A stretch of 64,000 bases of DNA from Afifella pfennigii DSM 17143. GTDB lineage: Bacteria; Pseudomonadota; Alphaproteobacteria; Rhizobiales; Afifellaceae. Of the stretch, positions 52,835 through 62,328 are shown piece by piece; position 1 is the first letter of the stretch, and each line of letters begins with the position of its first letter. The stretch is from assembly GCF_000688515.1 (NCBI RefSeq), contig NZ_JHZK01000013.1, positions 1 to 64,000 on the forward strand. The letters are read 5' to 3'. Below the pieces are notes generated by a model, which saw only the letters and a program-made list of their open reading frames with translations, searched no databases and was not told where the DNA came from. The position numbers and the translations under genes are program-made.

Positions 52835-53344
52835 ATGCGTGCACCCGCTCTTCTTGCTGCCCTTTTCGTCGCCCTTTTCTCGCTTGCGGCGGCGCAGGCG
52901 CAGGAGCCTGATTTGATCTTCAGGAAATCGACGGTCTTCAAGCTTCTGACGCCCGACCACAAGCTCGCCACCTACGGTATCGACGACCCGAAAATCGACG
53001 GTGTGGCCTGCCATTACACCGTGCCGGAGGCGGGCGGCATCGGCGGCATGTTCAACGTCGTGGAAGAGCTTTCCGACGTCTCGCTCTCCTGCCGACAGGT
53101 CGGCCCCGTCACCTTCAAGGAGAAGTTCGAGCAGGGCGACGAGGTCTTCCGCCAGCGCCGCTCCCTGGTCTTCAAGAAGATGCAGATCGTGCGCGGCTGC
53201 GACGTCAAGCGCAACGTTCTGGTCTATCTCGTCTATTCCGACAAGATCGTCGAGGGCTCGCCGAAGAACTCCACCTCCACCGTGCCGATCATGCCCTGGG
53301 GCGACGCGCAGGCGCCGCGCTGCGCCGACTGGCTGGAAGGCTGA
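52835..53344 (+). CDS. creA: CreA family exported protein
   Basis: A 169-residue CreA-like protein. Signal peptide about 20 residues (LLAALFVALFSLAAAQAQ); mature part FRKSTVFKLLTPDHKLATYGIDDPKIDGVACHYTVPEAGG, then VSLSCRQVGPVTF and LVYSDKIVEGSPKNSTSTVPI. Function unknown in E. coli and others; a Cys pair could form a disulphide. GGAGG precedes the ATG. Confidence 0.9.
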   Translation: MRAPALLAALFVALFSLAAAQAQEPDLIFRKSTVFKLLTPDHKLATYGIDDPKIDGVACHYTVPEAGGIGGMFNVVEELSDVSLSCRQVGPVTFKEKFEQGDEVFRQRRSLVFKKMQIVRGCDVKRNVLVYLVYSDKIVEGSPKNSTSTVPIMPWGDAQAPRCADWLEG

Positions 53345-53376
53345 GCCGCCTCGGGGCCGCGGCAGGCACGGGCGGC

Positions 53377-53514
53377 TCACCGCTGGAGCGCGTTGATAAG
53401 GACGATGCCCATGCCGCCGGCCGGTGTCTCGGCGCGCGGCGGCACCTCGCGGATGGTCATCACCGAGGCGGAGATGAGGGCAACATGGGAAAGGACGAAA
53501 AACAGGCGCAACAT
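53377..53514 (-). CDS. Putative 45-residue small protein, RBS inside hairpin
   Basis: Reading left from ATG 53514 gives a 45-residue frame: a hydrophobic start (LRLFFVLSHVALISASVMT) and a polar end with PPRAETPAGGMGIVLINALQR. GGAG sits 11 bases upstream with good spacing, and lies in the 3' arm of a perfect hairpin. It is the only frame in the gap between creA and the ceramidase gene and is too short for most gene callers. Coding is plausible but unproven. Confidence 0.5.
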   Translation of the reverse strand: MLRLFFVLSHVALISASVMTIREVPPRAETPAGGMGIVLINALQR

Positions 53515-53515
53515 C

Positions 53516-53546
53516 TTCTATCTCCAACGTTGCCCTGGAGATAGAA
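53516..53546 (-). promoter_or_regulatory. Perfect 10-bp inverted repeat covering the small ORF ribosome site
   Basis: On the minus strand TTCTATCTCC (53546-53537) is followed after 11 bases by GGAGATAGAA (53525-53516), then GATG of the small ORF. The stem holds the GGAG Shine-Dalgarno, so folding would hide it. This could control translation of the small protein, or be a dyad operator or a processing site. Confidence 0.65.
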
Positions 53547-53578
53547 TCGCGCCCTTGAACCGGTGCTGAGAGTCGGGT

Positions 53579-54253
53579 TCAGCCGTTGTTCAGATGGTTT
53601 AACGCGCTCTTGGCGTGTCGGCAGCGCATCGCCGCCAGGATAAGAATGGTCAGCGTCACCGCATTGAGGGCGTGCCAGAAGTAATGCGTGCCGATCGGCA
53701 GCGCCTCGCACACCGGCATATCGGCCGTGCGCAGCGCCAGCGACAGCGTGAACACGGCCGCCGCGGCGAAGAGATAGCCTGCCGCCGGATGCTCCAGGAA
53801 ATAGAGGAAGACTCCGACGCCTGCCATGATGAGGAGCGCCGGCACATAGCCGGCCGAGCCGCCGACGAGGGGGCGGAAAAGGCCTTCCGCGCCGAACGAG
53901 AAGACCGCGAAGAGGAAGATGGAAATGCCCGTCATCGCCCAGCCGAAGCGGAAGAAGCGGCGCAGCGCCAGGCCGAGATAGACATAGATGAAGATGCTGA
54001 TCGGGATGACATCTGCAAGCGCCGACCAGCGATTGGCGAAGGTGTGGAAGAGGAAGGAGCCGACGCCGATCACCGCCACCAGCGCGATGAGCAGGAGCGC
54101 CGGCCCGTCGCGTTCCTCCTGCCGGCGCCACAGCGAAAAGGCATAGGCGGCGGCGATGATGAAGAAGGCGTTGGAAAGCGCGTTGAGGGGTTCGGCCCAG
54201 AAGCTCGGGTCGGTGCGCTCGCAATAGATATCGATCGGTTGCGTCCAGTTCAT
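53579..54253 (-). CDS. Alkaline ceramidase-like membrane protein
   Basis: A 224-residue protein with seven predicted helices. IDIYCERTDPSFWAEPLNALSNAFFIIAAAYAF, GSFLFHTFANRWSALADVIPISIFIYVYL and GTHYFWHALNAVTL carry the Ser/His/Asp residues that bind zinc in the CREST superfamily. Bacterial members are of uncertain substrate; a sphingolipid or other amide may be cleaved. ATG 54253 (MNWTQPIDIYC) is preferred over a longer frame at 54298. Confidence 0.82.
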   Translation of the reverse strand: MNWTQPIDIYCERTDPSFWAEPLNALSNAFFIIAAAYAFSLWRRQEERDGPALLLIALVAVIGVGSFLFHTFANRWSALADVIPISIFIYVYLGLALRRFFRFGWAMTGISIFLFAVFSFGAEGLFRPLVGGSAGYVPALLIMAGVGVFLYFLEHPAAGYLFAAAAVFTLSLALRTADMPVCEALPIGTHYFWHALNAVTLTILILAAMRCRHAKSALNHLNNG

Positions 54254-54508
54254 CAGCTGAGCCTTTGGCTTCCTTTGGCAAGCGCCGGGCGGCGGCACGA
54301 TTTATCGTTGAGTCGGGTGGCCTATTTTGGCGCACTTGACCCGGCCCGCAAGCTCCGCGATAAGCGACACATGAACGGCGACAGCGCGGGCCTCCGCGCC
54401 ATTGGCATTTGCGGGATTATTATCGGCTAGCGATCAGCGCTGGTCAGGCCGTTCTCGTCCGAAATTTCCCGACAGCGATGAACGCCCGGCCAGCCGGACG
54501 GGAATCTT

Positions 54509-55960
54509 ATGGCGCATCAAGGCGACACGGCGCGGCCCTTGCGGCTCTACAACACGCTCACGCGGGAGAAGACGGATTTTGTTCCGCTCGATCCGGCCAA
54601 TGTGCGCGTCTATGTCTGCGGGCCGACGGTCTACGACTTCGCGCATATCGGCAATGCGCGCCCGCTCATCGTCTTCGATGTGCTCTTCCGTCTGTTGCGG
54701 CACGTCTACGGCCCCGCGCATGTCACCTATGTGCGCAACATCACCGATGTCGACGACAAGATCATCACCCGCGCCGCGGCCGAGTTTCCTGGCCTGGCGC
54801 TGAACGAGGCGATCGGCAAGGTGACGGCGACGACGGAGCGGCAATATCACGAGGACGCCGCCGCGCTCGGCGCCCTGCCGCCGACGCACGAGCCGCGCGC
54901 CACGGAGAACATCGCCGAGATGAAGGCGATGATTGAGACGCTGATCGCCAAGGGCCATGCTTATGTGGCGGCCGATCACGTTCTCTTCGACGTTGCTTCC
55001 ATGCCCGATTACGGTGCGCTCTCGCATCGCCGGCTGGACGAGATGCAGGCCGGTGCGCGGGTGGAGGTGGAAGCCTACAAGCGCAGCCCGATGGATTTCG
55101 TCCTGTGGAAGCCTTCGGAAGAAGGTGAGCCGGCCTGGCCCTCGCCGGGCGGTGTTTCCCGGCCGGGCCGGCCCGGCTGGCATATCGAATGCTCCGCCAT
55201 GGCCGAGCGCTATCTCGGCAGGACCTTCGACATCCATGGCGGCGGCCTCGATCTGGTCTTCCCGCATCATGAGAACGAGATCGCCCAGTCGCGCTGCGCC
55301 CACGGCACGGAGCTGATGGCGCGCTATTGGATGCACAACGGCTATTTGCAGGTGGAAGGCGAGAAAATGTCGAAATCGCTCGGCAATTTCGTCACCATCC
55401 GCGACCTTCTGGCGGAGTGGCCCGGAGAGGCGATCCGCCTCGCCATGCTGATGACGCATTACCGCGCCCCGCTCGACTTCACCAGGGACAAGCTCTTAGC
55501 CGCCAAGCGCATGCTCGACCGCTGGTACGGCTATCTCGGCGACGTGGAGGCTTATGAAGGCGGCCATAACCCCTTTCTCGACGGCGAGCATTCCGTCGGG
55601 GCGGCGCTCAAGGACGACCTCAACACGCCGGAGGCGATCAGCCTTCTGCATCGTCTCGGCGACGAGGTGGCGGACGATCACGAGGGCGAGGACAAGGCGC
55701 GTTTCAAGGCGGCGCTCAATCTTCTCGGCCTCGGTCGCGAGAGCGAGACGGCCTGGCGGGCCTGGCGACCGCGCGAGATGGCGGTGAGCGAGGAAGAGAT
55801 TGCGGAGAAGATTGCCGCCCGCGCCGCCGCCCGCGCCGCCAAGGATTGGCAGCGGGCGGACGACATCCGCGAGGCGCTCGCCGCCGCGGGCATCCAGTTG
55901 AAGGACCAGCGCGATGCCGAAAGCGGCGAGGTCGTCACGACATGGGAGGTGAAAAGGTGA
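54509..55960 (+). CDS. cysS: Cysteinyl-tRNA synthetase
   Basis: A 483-residue class I synthetase. Zinc-binding Cys and HIGH-like motif are in [33 protein letters not shown] and [16 protein letters not shown] carry the other zinc ligands; KMSKS is [22 protein letters not shown] 54509 lies after GGACGGGAA. Its stop overlaps the GTG start of the GFA gene. Confidence 0.96.
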   Translation: MAHQGDTARPLRLYNTLTREKTDFVPLDPANVRVYVCGPTVYDFAHIGNARPLIVFDVLFRLLRHVYGPAHVTYVRNITDVDDKIITRAAAEFPGLALNEAIGKVTATTERQYHEDAAALGALPPTHEPRATENIAEMKAMIETLIAKGHAYVAADHVLFDVASMPDYGALSHRRLDEMQAGARVEVEAYKRSPMDFVLWKPSEEGEPAWPSPGGVSRPGRPGWHIECSAMAERYLGRTFDIHGGGLDLVFPHHENEIAQSRCAHGTELMARYWMHNGYLQVEGEKMSKSLGNFVTIRDLLAEWPGEAIRLAMLMTHYRAPLDFTRDKLLAAKRMLDRWYGYLGDVEAYEGGHNPFLDGEHSVGAALKDDLNTPEAISLLHRLGDEVADDHEGEDKARFKAALNLLGLGRESETAWRAWRPREMAVSEEEIAEKIAARAAARAAKDWQRADDIREALAAAGIQLKDQRDAESGEVVTTWEVKR

Positions 55961-56451
55961 GCGAGAAGGTGCTAGAAGCCCGTTCCGGCGGCTGCCAGTG
56001 CGGCGCCGTCCGCTTTCGCGTCACGGGGCCGCTCGGCAATGCCTCCATCTGCCATTGCCGCATGTGCCAGAAGGCCTTCGGCGGCTTTTACGCGCCGTTT
56101 GTCGCCGTGAGCCCCGGCACGCTCGCCTGGACGAGAGGCCGGCCGGCGTATTTCCAAAGCTCCAACCATGTCCGCCGCGGCTTCTGCGCGAGCTGCGGCA
56201 CGCCGCTCACCTTCGAGGCGCCGGACGGGATGGCGCTGGCCATCGGTGCCTTCGACGCGCCGGCTACCATCGAGCCCAGCCTGCAATATGGCATCGAGGG
56301 CAAGCTCGCCTATGTCGATGGCCTCGCCCGCCTGCCCGGCAGCGAGACGGGCTCCGATCCGCAGGCGTGCTTCGAGAAAAGCATCGTCAGCTATCAGCAT
56401 CCCGACCACGACACAGAAACCTGGCCGCCCGAGGGGGCAACCCGACCATGA
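55957..56451 (+). CDS. GFA/CENP-V family zinc protein
   Basis: A 164-residue GFA protein: [50 protein letters not shown] give the seven-Cys zinc pattern. GTG 55957 follows GGGAGG and overlaps the cysS stop. Its stop overlaps the cimA start by ATGA. Only distantly like the other GFA gene at 40906. Biochemical role unknown; formaldehyde-glutathione activity is not assured. Confidence 0.87.
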   Translation: MSEKVLEARSGGCQCGAVRFRVTGPLGNASICHCRMCQKAFGGFYAPFVAVSPGTLAWTRGRPAYFQSSNHVRRGFCASCGTPLTFEAPDGMALAIGAFDAPATIEPSLQYGIEGKLAYVDGLARLPGSETGSDPQACFEKSIVSYQHPDHDTETWPPEGATRP

Positions 56452-58058
56452 CACGCGAACGGCTTTATCTCTTCGACACCACACTGCGCGACGGCCAGCA
56501 GACCCCGGGCATCGATTTCTCGCTGGAGGAAAAGGCGGCGGTCGCGAAGATGCTCGACCGTCTCGGCGTCGATTACGTGGAGGGCGGCTATCCCGGCGCC
56601 AATCCGGCCGATACGGAGTTCTTCGCCAGGCGGCGCACCGAGCGGGCAAGCTTCACCGCCTTCGGCATGACGCGCCGCGCCGGGCGTTCGCTCGACAACG
56701 ATCCGGGCCTGCGCGCCCTTCTGGAGGCCGAGGCCGACGCCATCTGCTTCGTCGCCAAGAGCTGGGACTATCATGTGCGTGTGGCGCTCGGCTGCACCAA
56801 CGAGGAGAATCTGGCAGGCATCCGCGACAGCCTCGCGGCGGCGGTCGCCGCCGGGCGCGAGGCGATGCTCGATTGCGAGCATTTCTTCGACGGCTACAAG
56901 GCGAACCGGGACTACGCGCTCGCCTGCGCCACCACGGCGCTGGAGGCGGGCGCCCGCTGGGTCGTGCTGTGCGACACCAATGGCGGCACGCTTCCCCAGG
57001 AAGTGGCGCAGATCGTCGCCGATGTCGCCCGCCATGTGCCGGGCGAACGGCTCGGCATCCACGCTCACGACGATACCGGCAACGCCGTCGCCAACTCCCT
57101 GGCGGCGGTGGAGGCCGGCGCCCGCCAGATCCAGGGCACGCTGAACGGGCTCGGCGAGCGCTGCGGCAACGCCAATCTGACCAGCCTCATCCCCACCTTG
57201 ATGTTGAAGCCCGCCTATGCGGAGCGCTTTGAGATCGGGGTGAGCGAGGAGGCGCTCGCCGAGCTGACGCAGACCGCGCATGCCTTCGACGAGCTCTTGA
57301 ACCGCGCCCCCGACCGCCAGGCGCCCTATGTCGGCGCCTCCGCCTTCGCCACCAAGGCGGGCATCCACGCCTCCGCGATCCTAAAGGAGCCGGAGACCTA
57401 CGAGCATGTAAAGCCGGAGCTTGTCGGCAATCGCCGCCGCGTGATGGTCTCCGACCAAGCCGGCAAGTCGAACCTTATTGCCGAGCTGAAGCGTTTCGGC
57501 CTCCAGGTTGAGCGCAACGACCCGCGTCTCGACGGACTTCTCGCCGACATCAAGGCCCGCGAGGCGGAAGGCTACGCCTATGAGGCCGCCGACGCCTCGC
57601 TGGAGCTTCTCGTCCGTCGCCGGCTGGGGCGTCTGCCGAGCTTCTTCTCCGTGGAAGGTTTCCGGGTGAACGTGGAGCGGCGCCACAACGCCGTCGGCAA
57701 GCTCGTCACCGTGTCGGAGGCGGTCGTCAAGGTGGAGGTCGGCGGCGAAAGGCGCATGTCGGTCGCCGAGGGCAACGGCCCGGTCAACGCGCTCGACAAG
57801 GCGCTGCGCAAGGATCTCGGCGATCTTTCCTCCGCGATCGGCGATCTGGAGCTCGTCGATTACAAGGTGCGTATCCTCGACGGCGGCACGGAGGCCATCA
57901 CCCGCGTCCTCATCGAGAGCCGCGACGAGGCCGGCAATCGCTGGTTCACCGTCGGCGTCTCCTCCAACATCATCGACGCCTCCTTCGAGGCGCTGCTCGA
58001 CGCGATCAACTTCAAGCTGGTGAAGGCGACGCCGGCGCTGGCGGCGGCCGCCGAATAA
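56448..58058 (+). CDS. cimA: Citramalate synthase
   Basis: A 536-residue Claisen enzyme that joins pyruvate and acetyl-CoA to (R)-citramalate, a threonine-independent entry to isoleucine. LYLFDTTLRDGQQTPGIDF, VEGGYPGANPADTEFF, LCDTNGGTLPQEVA, GIHAHDDTGNAVANSLAAVEAG and GTLNGLGERCGNANL are the metal and substrate sites; the C-terminal 100 residues are a LeuA-type dimer domain. Its length and the GYPGANPAD text favour CimA over isopropylmalate synthase. Coupled to the GFA gene. Confidence 0.93.
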   Translation: MTRERLYLFDTTLRDGQQTPGIDFSLEEKAAVAKMLDRLGVDYVEGGYPGANPADTEFFARRRTERASFTAFGMTRRAGRSLDNDPGLRALLEAEADAICFVAKSWDYHVRVALGCTNEENLAGIRDSLAAAVAAGREAMLDCEHFFDGYKANRDYALACATTALEAGARWVVLCDTNGGTLPQEVAQIVADVARHVPGERLGIHAHDDTGNAVANSLAAVEAGARQIQGTLNGLGERCGNANLTSLIPTLMLKPAYAERFEIGVSEEALAELTQTAHAFDELLNRAPDRQAPYVGASAFATKAGIHASAILKEPETYEHVKPELVGNRRRVMVSDQAGKSNLIAELKRFGLQVERNDPRLDGLLADIKAREAEGYAYEAADASLELLVRRRLGRLPSFFSVEGFRVNVERRHNAVGKLVTVSEAVVKVEVGGERRMSVAEGNGPVNALDKALRKDLGDLSSAIGDLELVDYKVRILDGGTEAITRVLIESRDEAGNRWFTVGVSSNIIDASFEALLDAINFKLVKATPALAAAAE

Positions 58059-58088
58059 GGCGACGCGGCCACCGGGCGAGCGCCGGGC

Positions 58089-58700
58089 TCACATTCTGCG
58101 GATGGTCTCCTGCTCGGCGGCGACGATCTCGCCGTTCTCCGGCTCGCCGGCGAGCGCCGTCCTGAGCGCCGGCACGATGTCCTCCACCTGCCGCGCCACG
58201 ATATAGGCGACGTCCGAAACCTCGCGGATGAAGGCTTCGTCGCGCATATGGTCGATGAGGTCGAGCAGCGGCTGCCAGAAGCCGGCGATATTGGCGATCA
58301 GCACCGGCTTGTGATGCTGGCCGAGCTGCGCCCAGGTCATCATCTCCACGAGCTCCTCCAGCGTGCCGATGCCGCCGGGCAGCGCCACGAAGGCGTCGGC
58401 GCGCTCGAACATCGCGCGCTTGCGCTCATGCATGTCGGCGGTGACGATGAGCTCGGTGACGTCCTCAAAGAGCTGCTCGCGCTCCTCCAGGAAATACGGG
58501 ATGACCCCGGTGACGACGCCCCCATGGTCGAGCACGGAACGGGCGAGCCGCCCCATCAGCCCGACCGAGCCACCGCCATAGACGAGACGGATCTTCTCTT
58601 CCGCGAGGATGCGTCCGAAAGCCTCGGCCGCTTGGGAATAGTACTTCTGATTGCCGGAGGCAGACCCGCAATAGACGCAGATGTTTTTCAATTCGCTCAT
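58089..58700 (-). CDS. LOG family protein (cytokinin-riboside phosphoribohydrolase type)
   Basis: A 203-residue Rossmann-fold protein: ICVYCGSASGNQKYY, LVYGGGSVGLMGRLARSVLDHGG, MHERKRAMFERADAFVALPGGIGTLEELVEMMTWAQLG. The PGGxGTxxE motif is that of LOG nucleotide phosphoribohydrolases, which cleave nucleoside 5'-monophosphates. ATG 58700 (MSELKNICVYCGS) is preferred over a longer upstream frame. Confidence 0.9.
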   Translation of the reverse strand: MSELKNICVYCGSASGNQKYYSQAAEAFGRILAEEKIRLVYGGGSVGLMGRLARSVLDHGGVVTGVIPYFLEEREQLFEDVTELIVTADMHERKRAMFERADAFVALPGGIGTLEELVEMMTWAQLGQHHKPVLIANIAGFWQPLLDLIDHMRDEAFIREVSDVAYIVARQVEDIVPALRTALAGEPENGEIVAAEQETIRRM

Positions 58701-58865
58701 AGAATGTCGCTTTGCACCGGCGGCTTGCACCGTCAAGCTTAACAAGAGAGAGAGCCGCCAATACCTTGTTGTGGGCATCGGCAGGCTGTATGACGGCAAA
58801 AGGGCAATTTTTGCCCTTGGCGCAAGACGCCGCAAGGCTCCGTGTCGTGACTCCGGGAGGCTCCC

Positions 58866-60149
58866 ATGCCTGGACGGAACATCCTTCTGACCCTTTTATT
58901 CGCTGCCATGGCCGCGATCGGCGGCGCTGCCTTGCTGGCGCAAATGCCCTGGCAGGACGAGAAGCCGCCGCAACAGATCGCCGAGAGGGCTGACAAGGAG
59001 TCTCCATCCGGCGAGCCGGCGGATGAAGGCGGCGAGACGGTGGTCGCGGCAACCCCGCAAGCGGGAAAGCAAACGGCCGACGAATCGCCAGGCGGGTTGA
59101 CGATTGTCGTGCCGCAGCTCGGCGAGGGGATGGCCGATGTCGGCGGCGATCCGCTCGGCTTCGACGTGGTGCGCGTCGAGCCGACGGGCGAGGCGCTCTT
59201 TGCCGGTCGCGCCCATCCCAATGCGGCCGTGGAGATCGTCTCCAACGGATCGGTCATCGCCAATGCCGTCGCCGATCCCAGCGGTGCCTTCGTCGTCATG
59301 CCCGACAAGCCCTTGAAGCCGGGCGGGCACGATCTCAGTCTTCGCCTTGCCGGGGAAGATGGGGCGGAGGCCGAGCAAAGGGTCGCCGTCGTCGTTCCCG
59401 AGCGCGCCGAGGACGAGGTCCTCGTCGTGGCCGAGACACCGGGCGAGCCGAGCGAGGTGCTGGCGAAGCCGAACGCCGCGGCAGGCGGCGCGCCCGCGAC
59501 GAGTGGCGGGGATGAACCGGAAGCCTTCGCTTCGGCGGCCGGCACGTTGCCCCCCTCGACGAGCGAGACGGCGCCGGGCGCCTCTGAGGCGAAGGGCACG
59601 CAGGCTTCGTCTTCTCCCGCCGGCGAGGAGCAGGAACTCGCCGTGGAGGCGGTCGAGGAAGAGACCGGCACCATGTATGTCGCCGGCGCCGGTCAGCCGG
59701 GGACGACGGTGCGTGTCTACGTGGACGAAGTTCCGCTCGGCGAGGCGAAGGTGAACGAGGCGGGGCGCTGGATCGTGCAATCGCCTCGCAAGGTGGAGGA
59801 AGGCGAGGTGGCGGTGCGTGCCGATCAGCTCGACGCCAGCGGCGAGCGCGTCGCCGCCCGCTCCGAGGTCGCTTTCTCGCGCGAGGCCAACGAGGCGGTG
59901 CTGGTGCCGGTGGCGGGCGAGGGCTCCATCAGCGCCAGCGGCACCATCGCGCCGCCGCGCGCCATCATCATCCGTCGCGGCGATAATCTGTGGACCCTGT
60001 CGCGGCGCAATTACGGCCGCGGCATCCGCTACACCACCATCTACACGGCCAATCAGGGCCAGATCCGCGACCCGGACCTTATCTATCCGGGGCAGGTCTT
60101 CACCCTGCCCACGCGCGACAAGAACTGGCAGGAAGAGGCTGGCGGCTAG
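58866..60149 (+). CDS. Exported LysM-domain protein
   Basis: A 427-residue protein with an N-terminal membrane/signal segment (about residues 5-25), acidic disordered linkers, two Ig-like modules near residues 96-180 and 268-330, and a C-terminal LysM at about 367-418 (IIIRRGDNLWTLSRRNYGRGIRYTTIYTANQGQI). LysM binds peptidoglycan. Common in Rhizobiales next to Atm1; function unknown. GGGAGG precedes the ATG. Confidence 0.88.
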   Translation: MPGRNILLTLLFAAMAAIGGAALLAQMPWQDEKPPQQIAERADKESPSGEPADEGGETVVAATPQAGKQTADESPGGLTIVVPQLGEGMADVGGDPLGFDVVRVEPTGEALFAGRAHPNAAVEIVSNGSVIANAVADPSGAFVVMPDKPLKPGGHDLSLRLAGEDGAEAEQRVAVVVPERAEDEVLVVAETPGEPSEVLAKPNAAAGGAPATSGGDEPEAFASAAGTLPPSTSETAPGASEAKGTQASSSPAGEEQELAVEAVEEETGTMYVAGAGQPGTTVRVYVDEVPLGEAKVNEAGRWIVQSPRKVEEGEVAVRADQLDASGERVAARSEVAFSREANEAVLVPVAGEGSISASGTIAPPRAIIIRRGDNLWTLSRRNYGRGIRYTTIYTANQGQIRDPDLIYPGQVFTLPTRDKNWQEEAGG

Positions 60150-60275
60150 CATCTTGGTCGGGCGAGACCCTCGCTCCTCCCTTGGCCCCGGGCGCGCCAC
60201 GGCCTATATGCGGCCGCACGCCTTTTGAACGCGTCTGGCCGCCTGCCGGCGGTGGCGCGAGAAATCTGATCCTTG

Positions 60276-62183
60276 ATGCTGGACAAGACATCGCCCCAAG
60301 CGCAGCCGAATGTTTCGGCCGAACGCGGGCGGACCTTCCATACGCTGCGCCATTTGTGGCCCTATATGTGGCCGGCCGATCGGCCCGAGCTGAAGCAGCG
60401 GGTTCTTCTGGCCGTGGCGGCGCTCATCGTCGCCAAGGTCGTTACCGTGCTCGTGCCCTACGCCTTCAAATGGGCGACGGACGCGCTCGCCGGCGAGGGC
60501 GGGGGACCTGCGTACCTGCCGGCCATGCTGGCGGCGCCGGTGATGCTGGTCGTCGCCTACAATGTCGGCCGCATCCTGATGGTGGCCTTCAACCAGCTGC
60601 GCGATGCGCTCTTTGCCCGTGTCGGCCAGCATGCCGTGCGCCAACTCGCCTGGCGCACCTTCCGCCATCTGCACGAGCTCTCTCTGCGCTTTCATCTGGC
60701 GCGGCGCACCGGTGGCCTGTCGCGCGTCATCGAGCGGGGCACCAAGGGCATCGAGACGATCGTCCGCTTCACCATCCTCAATACGGTGCCGACGATCATC
60801 GAGTTCGCCCTGATGGCGGGCGTCATCTGGTACAATTTTTCCTTCACCTATGTCGTCATCATCGCGCTGACGATTTGGGGCTATGTCATCTTCACGGTGC
60901 GCGCCAGCGACTGGCGCATCGTCATTCGCCGCGAGATGAACGAATCCGACACCGACGCCAATTCCAAGGCGATCGATTCGCTGCTCAACTTCGAGACGGT
61001 GAAGTATTTCGGCAACGAGGCGATGGAGACGGAGCGTTTCGACCGCTCCATGGCGCGCTACGAGATGGCCGCGACCAAGACCTGGACCTCGCTTGCCTGG
61101 CTCAATCTCGGCCAGACGGTGATCTTCGGCATCGGCATGGCCGCCTGCATGATCCTCTCCGCCCGCGCGGTAATGGCCGGAACGCAGACCATCGGCGATT
61201 TCGTCATGATCAACGCGCTTCTGATGCAGCTCGCCATCCCGTTGAACTTCATCGGTTTCGTCTATCGCGAGATCAAGCAGGGGCTGGTCGACATCGAGGC
61301 GATGTTCGCCCTGCTCAACGTCGATCCGGAGATCGGCGACAAGAAGGGCGCGCCCCCGCTCAAGGTCGATGAGGGCCGCATCGCCTTCGAGCATGTCAGC
61401 TTCTCCTACGATCCGGCACGCCCGATCCTTCAAAATGTCAGCTTCGAGATCCCGGCCGGTGGCACCCTCGCCATCGTCGGGCCGTCGGGTGCGGGCAAGT
61501 CGACGATTTCGCGTCTTCTCTTCCGCTTCTACGATGTCACGGAGGGGCGCATCCTCATCGACGGTCAGGACATCCGCGAGGTGCGCCAGGAGACGGTGCG
61601 GGCGGCGATCGGCATGGTTCCGCAGGACACCGTGCTGTTCAACGACACGATCGGCTACAACATCCGCTACGGCCGCTGGGACGCCACGCCCGAAGAGGTG
61701 CGGGAGGCGGCCCGGCTCGCCCAGATCTCCGATTTCGTCGAGAGCCTGCCCGAGGGCTACGACACGGAGGTCGGCGAGCGCGGCCTGAAGCTTTCCGGCG
61801 GCGAGAAACAACGCGTGGCGATCGCCCGCACCATCCTCAAGGCGCCGCCGATACTCATCCTCGACGAGGCGACCTCCGCGCTCGATACCGCGACGGAGCA
61901 GGAGATCCAGACGGCGCTCGACCAGGTGGCGAGGAACCGTACGGCGCTGCTCATCGCCCATCGTCTGTCGACGGTCGTCAATGCCGACCAGATCGTCGTC
62001 CTGGAGCGTGGCAGGGTGGCGGAGCGCGGCACGCATATCGAACTTCTGGAACGCGGCGGCCTCTACGCCGAGATGTGGCGCCGCCAGCGCGAAGCCGACG
62101 AGGCGGCCGAGAGGCTGCGCCGCAGCCAGATCGAGGACGAGTATCTGCCGAGCCCGCACGAGGACCCAGCCGCTTCGGGGTAG
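60276..62183 (+). CDS. atm1: Atm1-type heavy-metal/glutathione ABC exporter
   Basis: A 635-residue half transporter. The membrane domain has six helices and the Atm1 stretch MNESDTDANSKAIDSLLNFETVKYFGNE; the ATPase has Walker A VGPSGAGKSTISRLLFRFYD, the Q-loop GMVPQDTVLFNDTIGYNIRYG, signature LSGGEKQRVAIARTIL and Walker B PILILDEATSALD. In alphaproteobacteria such proteins export glutathione-metal adducts, and in mitochondria a sulphur compound. ATG 60276 is used; a TTG at 60273 adds one residue. Confidence 0.93.
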   Translation: MLDKTSPQAQPNVSAERGRTFHTLRHLWPYMWPADRPELKQRVLLAVAALIVAKVVTVLVPYAFKWATDALAGEGGGPAYLPAMLAAPVMLVVAYNVGRILMVAFNQLRDALFARVGQHAVRQLAWRTFRHLHELSLRFHLARRTGGLSRVIERGTKGIETIVRFTILNTVPTIIEFALMAGVIWYNFSFTYVVIIALTIWGYVIFTVRASDWRIVIRREMNESDTDANSKAIDSLLNFETVKYFGNEAMETERFDRSMARYEMAATKTWTSLAWLNLGQTVIFGIGMAACMILSARAVMAGTQTIGDFVMINALLMQLAIPLNFIGFVYREIKQGLVDIEAMFALLNVDPEIGDKKGAPPLKVDEGRIAFEHVSFSYDPARPILQNVSFEIPAGGTLAIVGPSGAGKSTISRLLFRFYDVTEGRILIDGQDIREVRQETVRAAIGMVPQDTVLFNDTIGYNIRYGRWDATPEEVREAARLAQISDFVESLPEGYDTEVGERGLKLSGGEKQRVAIARTILKAPPILILDEATSALDTATEQEIQTALDQVARNRTALLIAHRLSTVVNADQIVVLERGRVAERGTHIELLERGGLYAEMWRRQREADEAAERLRRSQIEDEYLPSPHEDPAASG

Positions 62184-62190
62184 ATGCCCG

Positions 62191-62231
62191 CCATCGCTTC
62201 ATCCGCGATGGGGGAGCGTTTCTTAACGCTC
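62191..62231 (+). terminator. Two adjacent hairpins between atm1 and psd
   Basis: CCATCGC/GCGATGG (62191-62197 with 62205-62211) is followed at once by GAGCGTT/AACGCTC around TCTT (62214-62220 with 62225-62231). Both have 7-bp perfect arms. The second is weakly terminator-like but has no T-run. They probably end the atm1 transcript or control psd. Confidence 0.45.
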
Positions 62232-62328
62232 TCCTAATCGCCGCTTCACCGCACCGCATGGAAATCCGGCGCCACGCTCGGTAGCCTGCGGTGGCTTCTT
62301 TCAACGCTCAAACGGCGGAACAGCTTTC

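Noticed and set aside
54371-54430. A 19-codon leader-like frame ending in CGIIIG upstream of cysS, possible cysteine attenuator
   Set aside because: It holds only one Cys codon, shows no terminator/antiterminator pair and lies in a longer shadow frame. Nothing supports translation.
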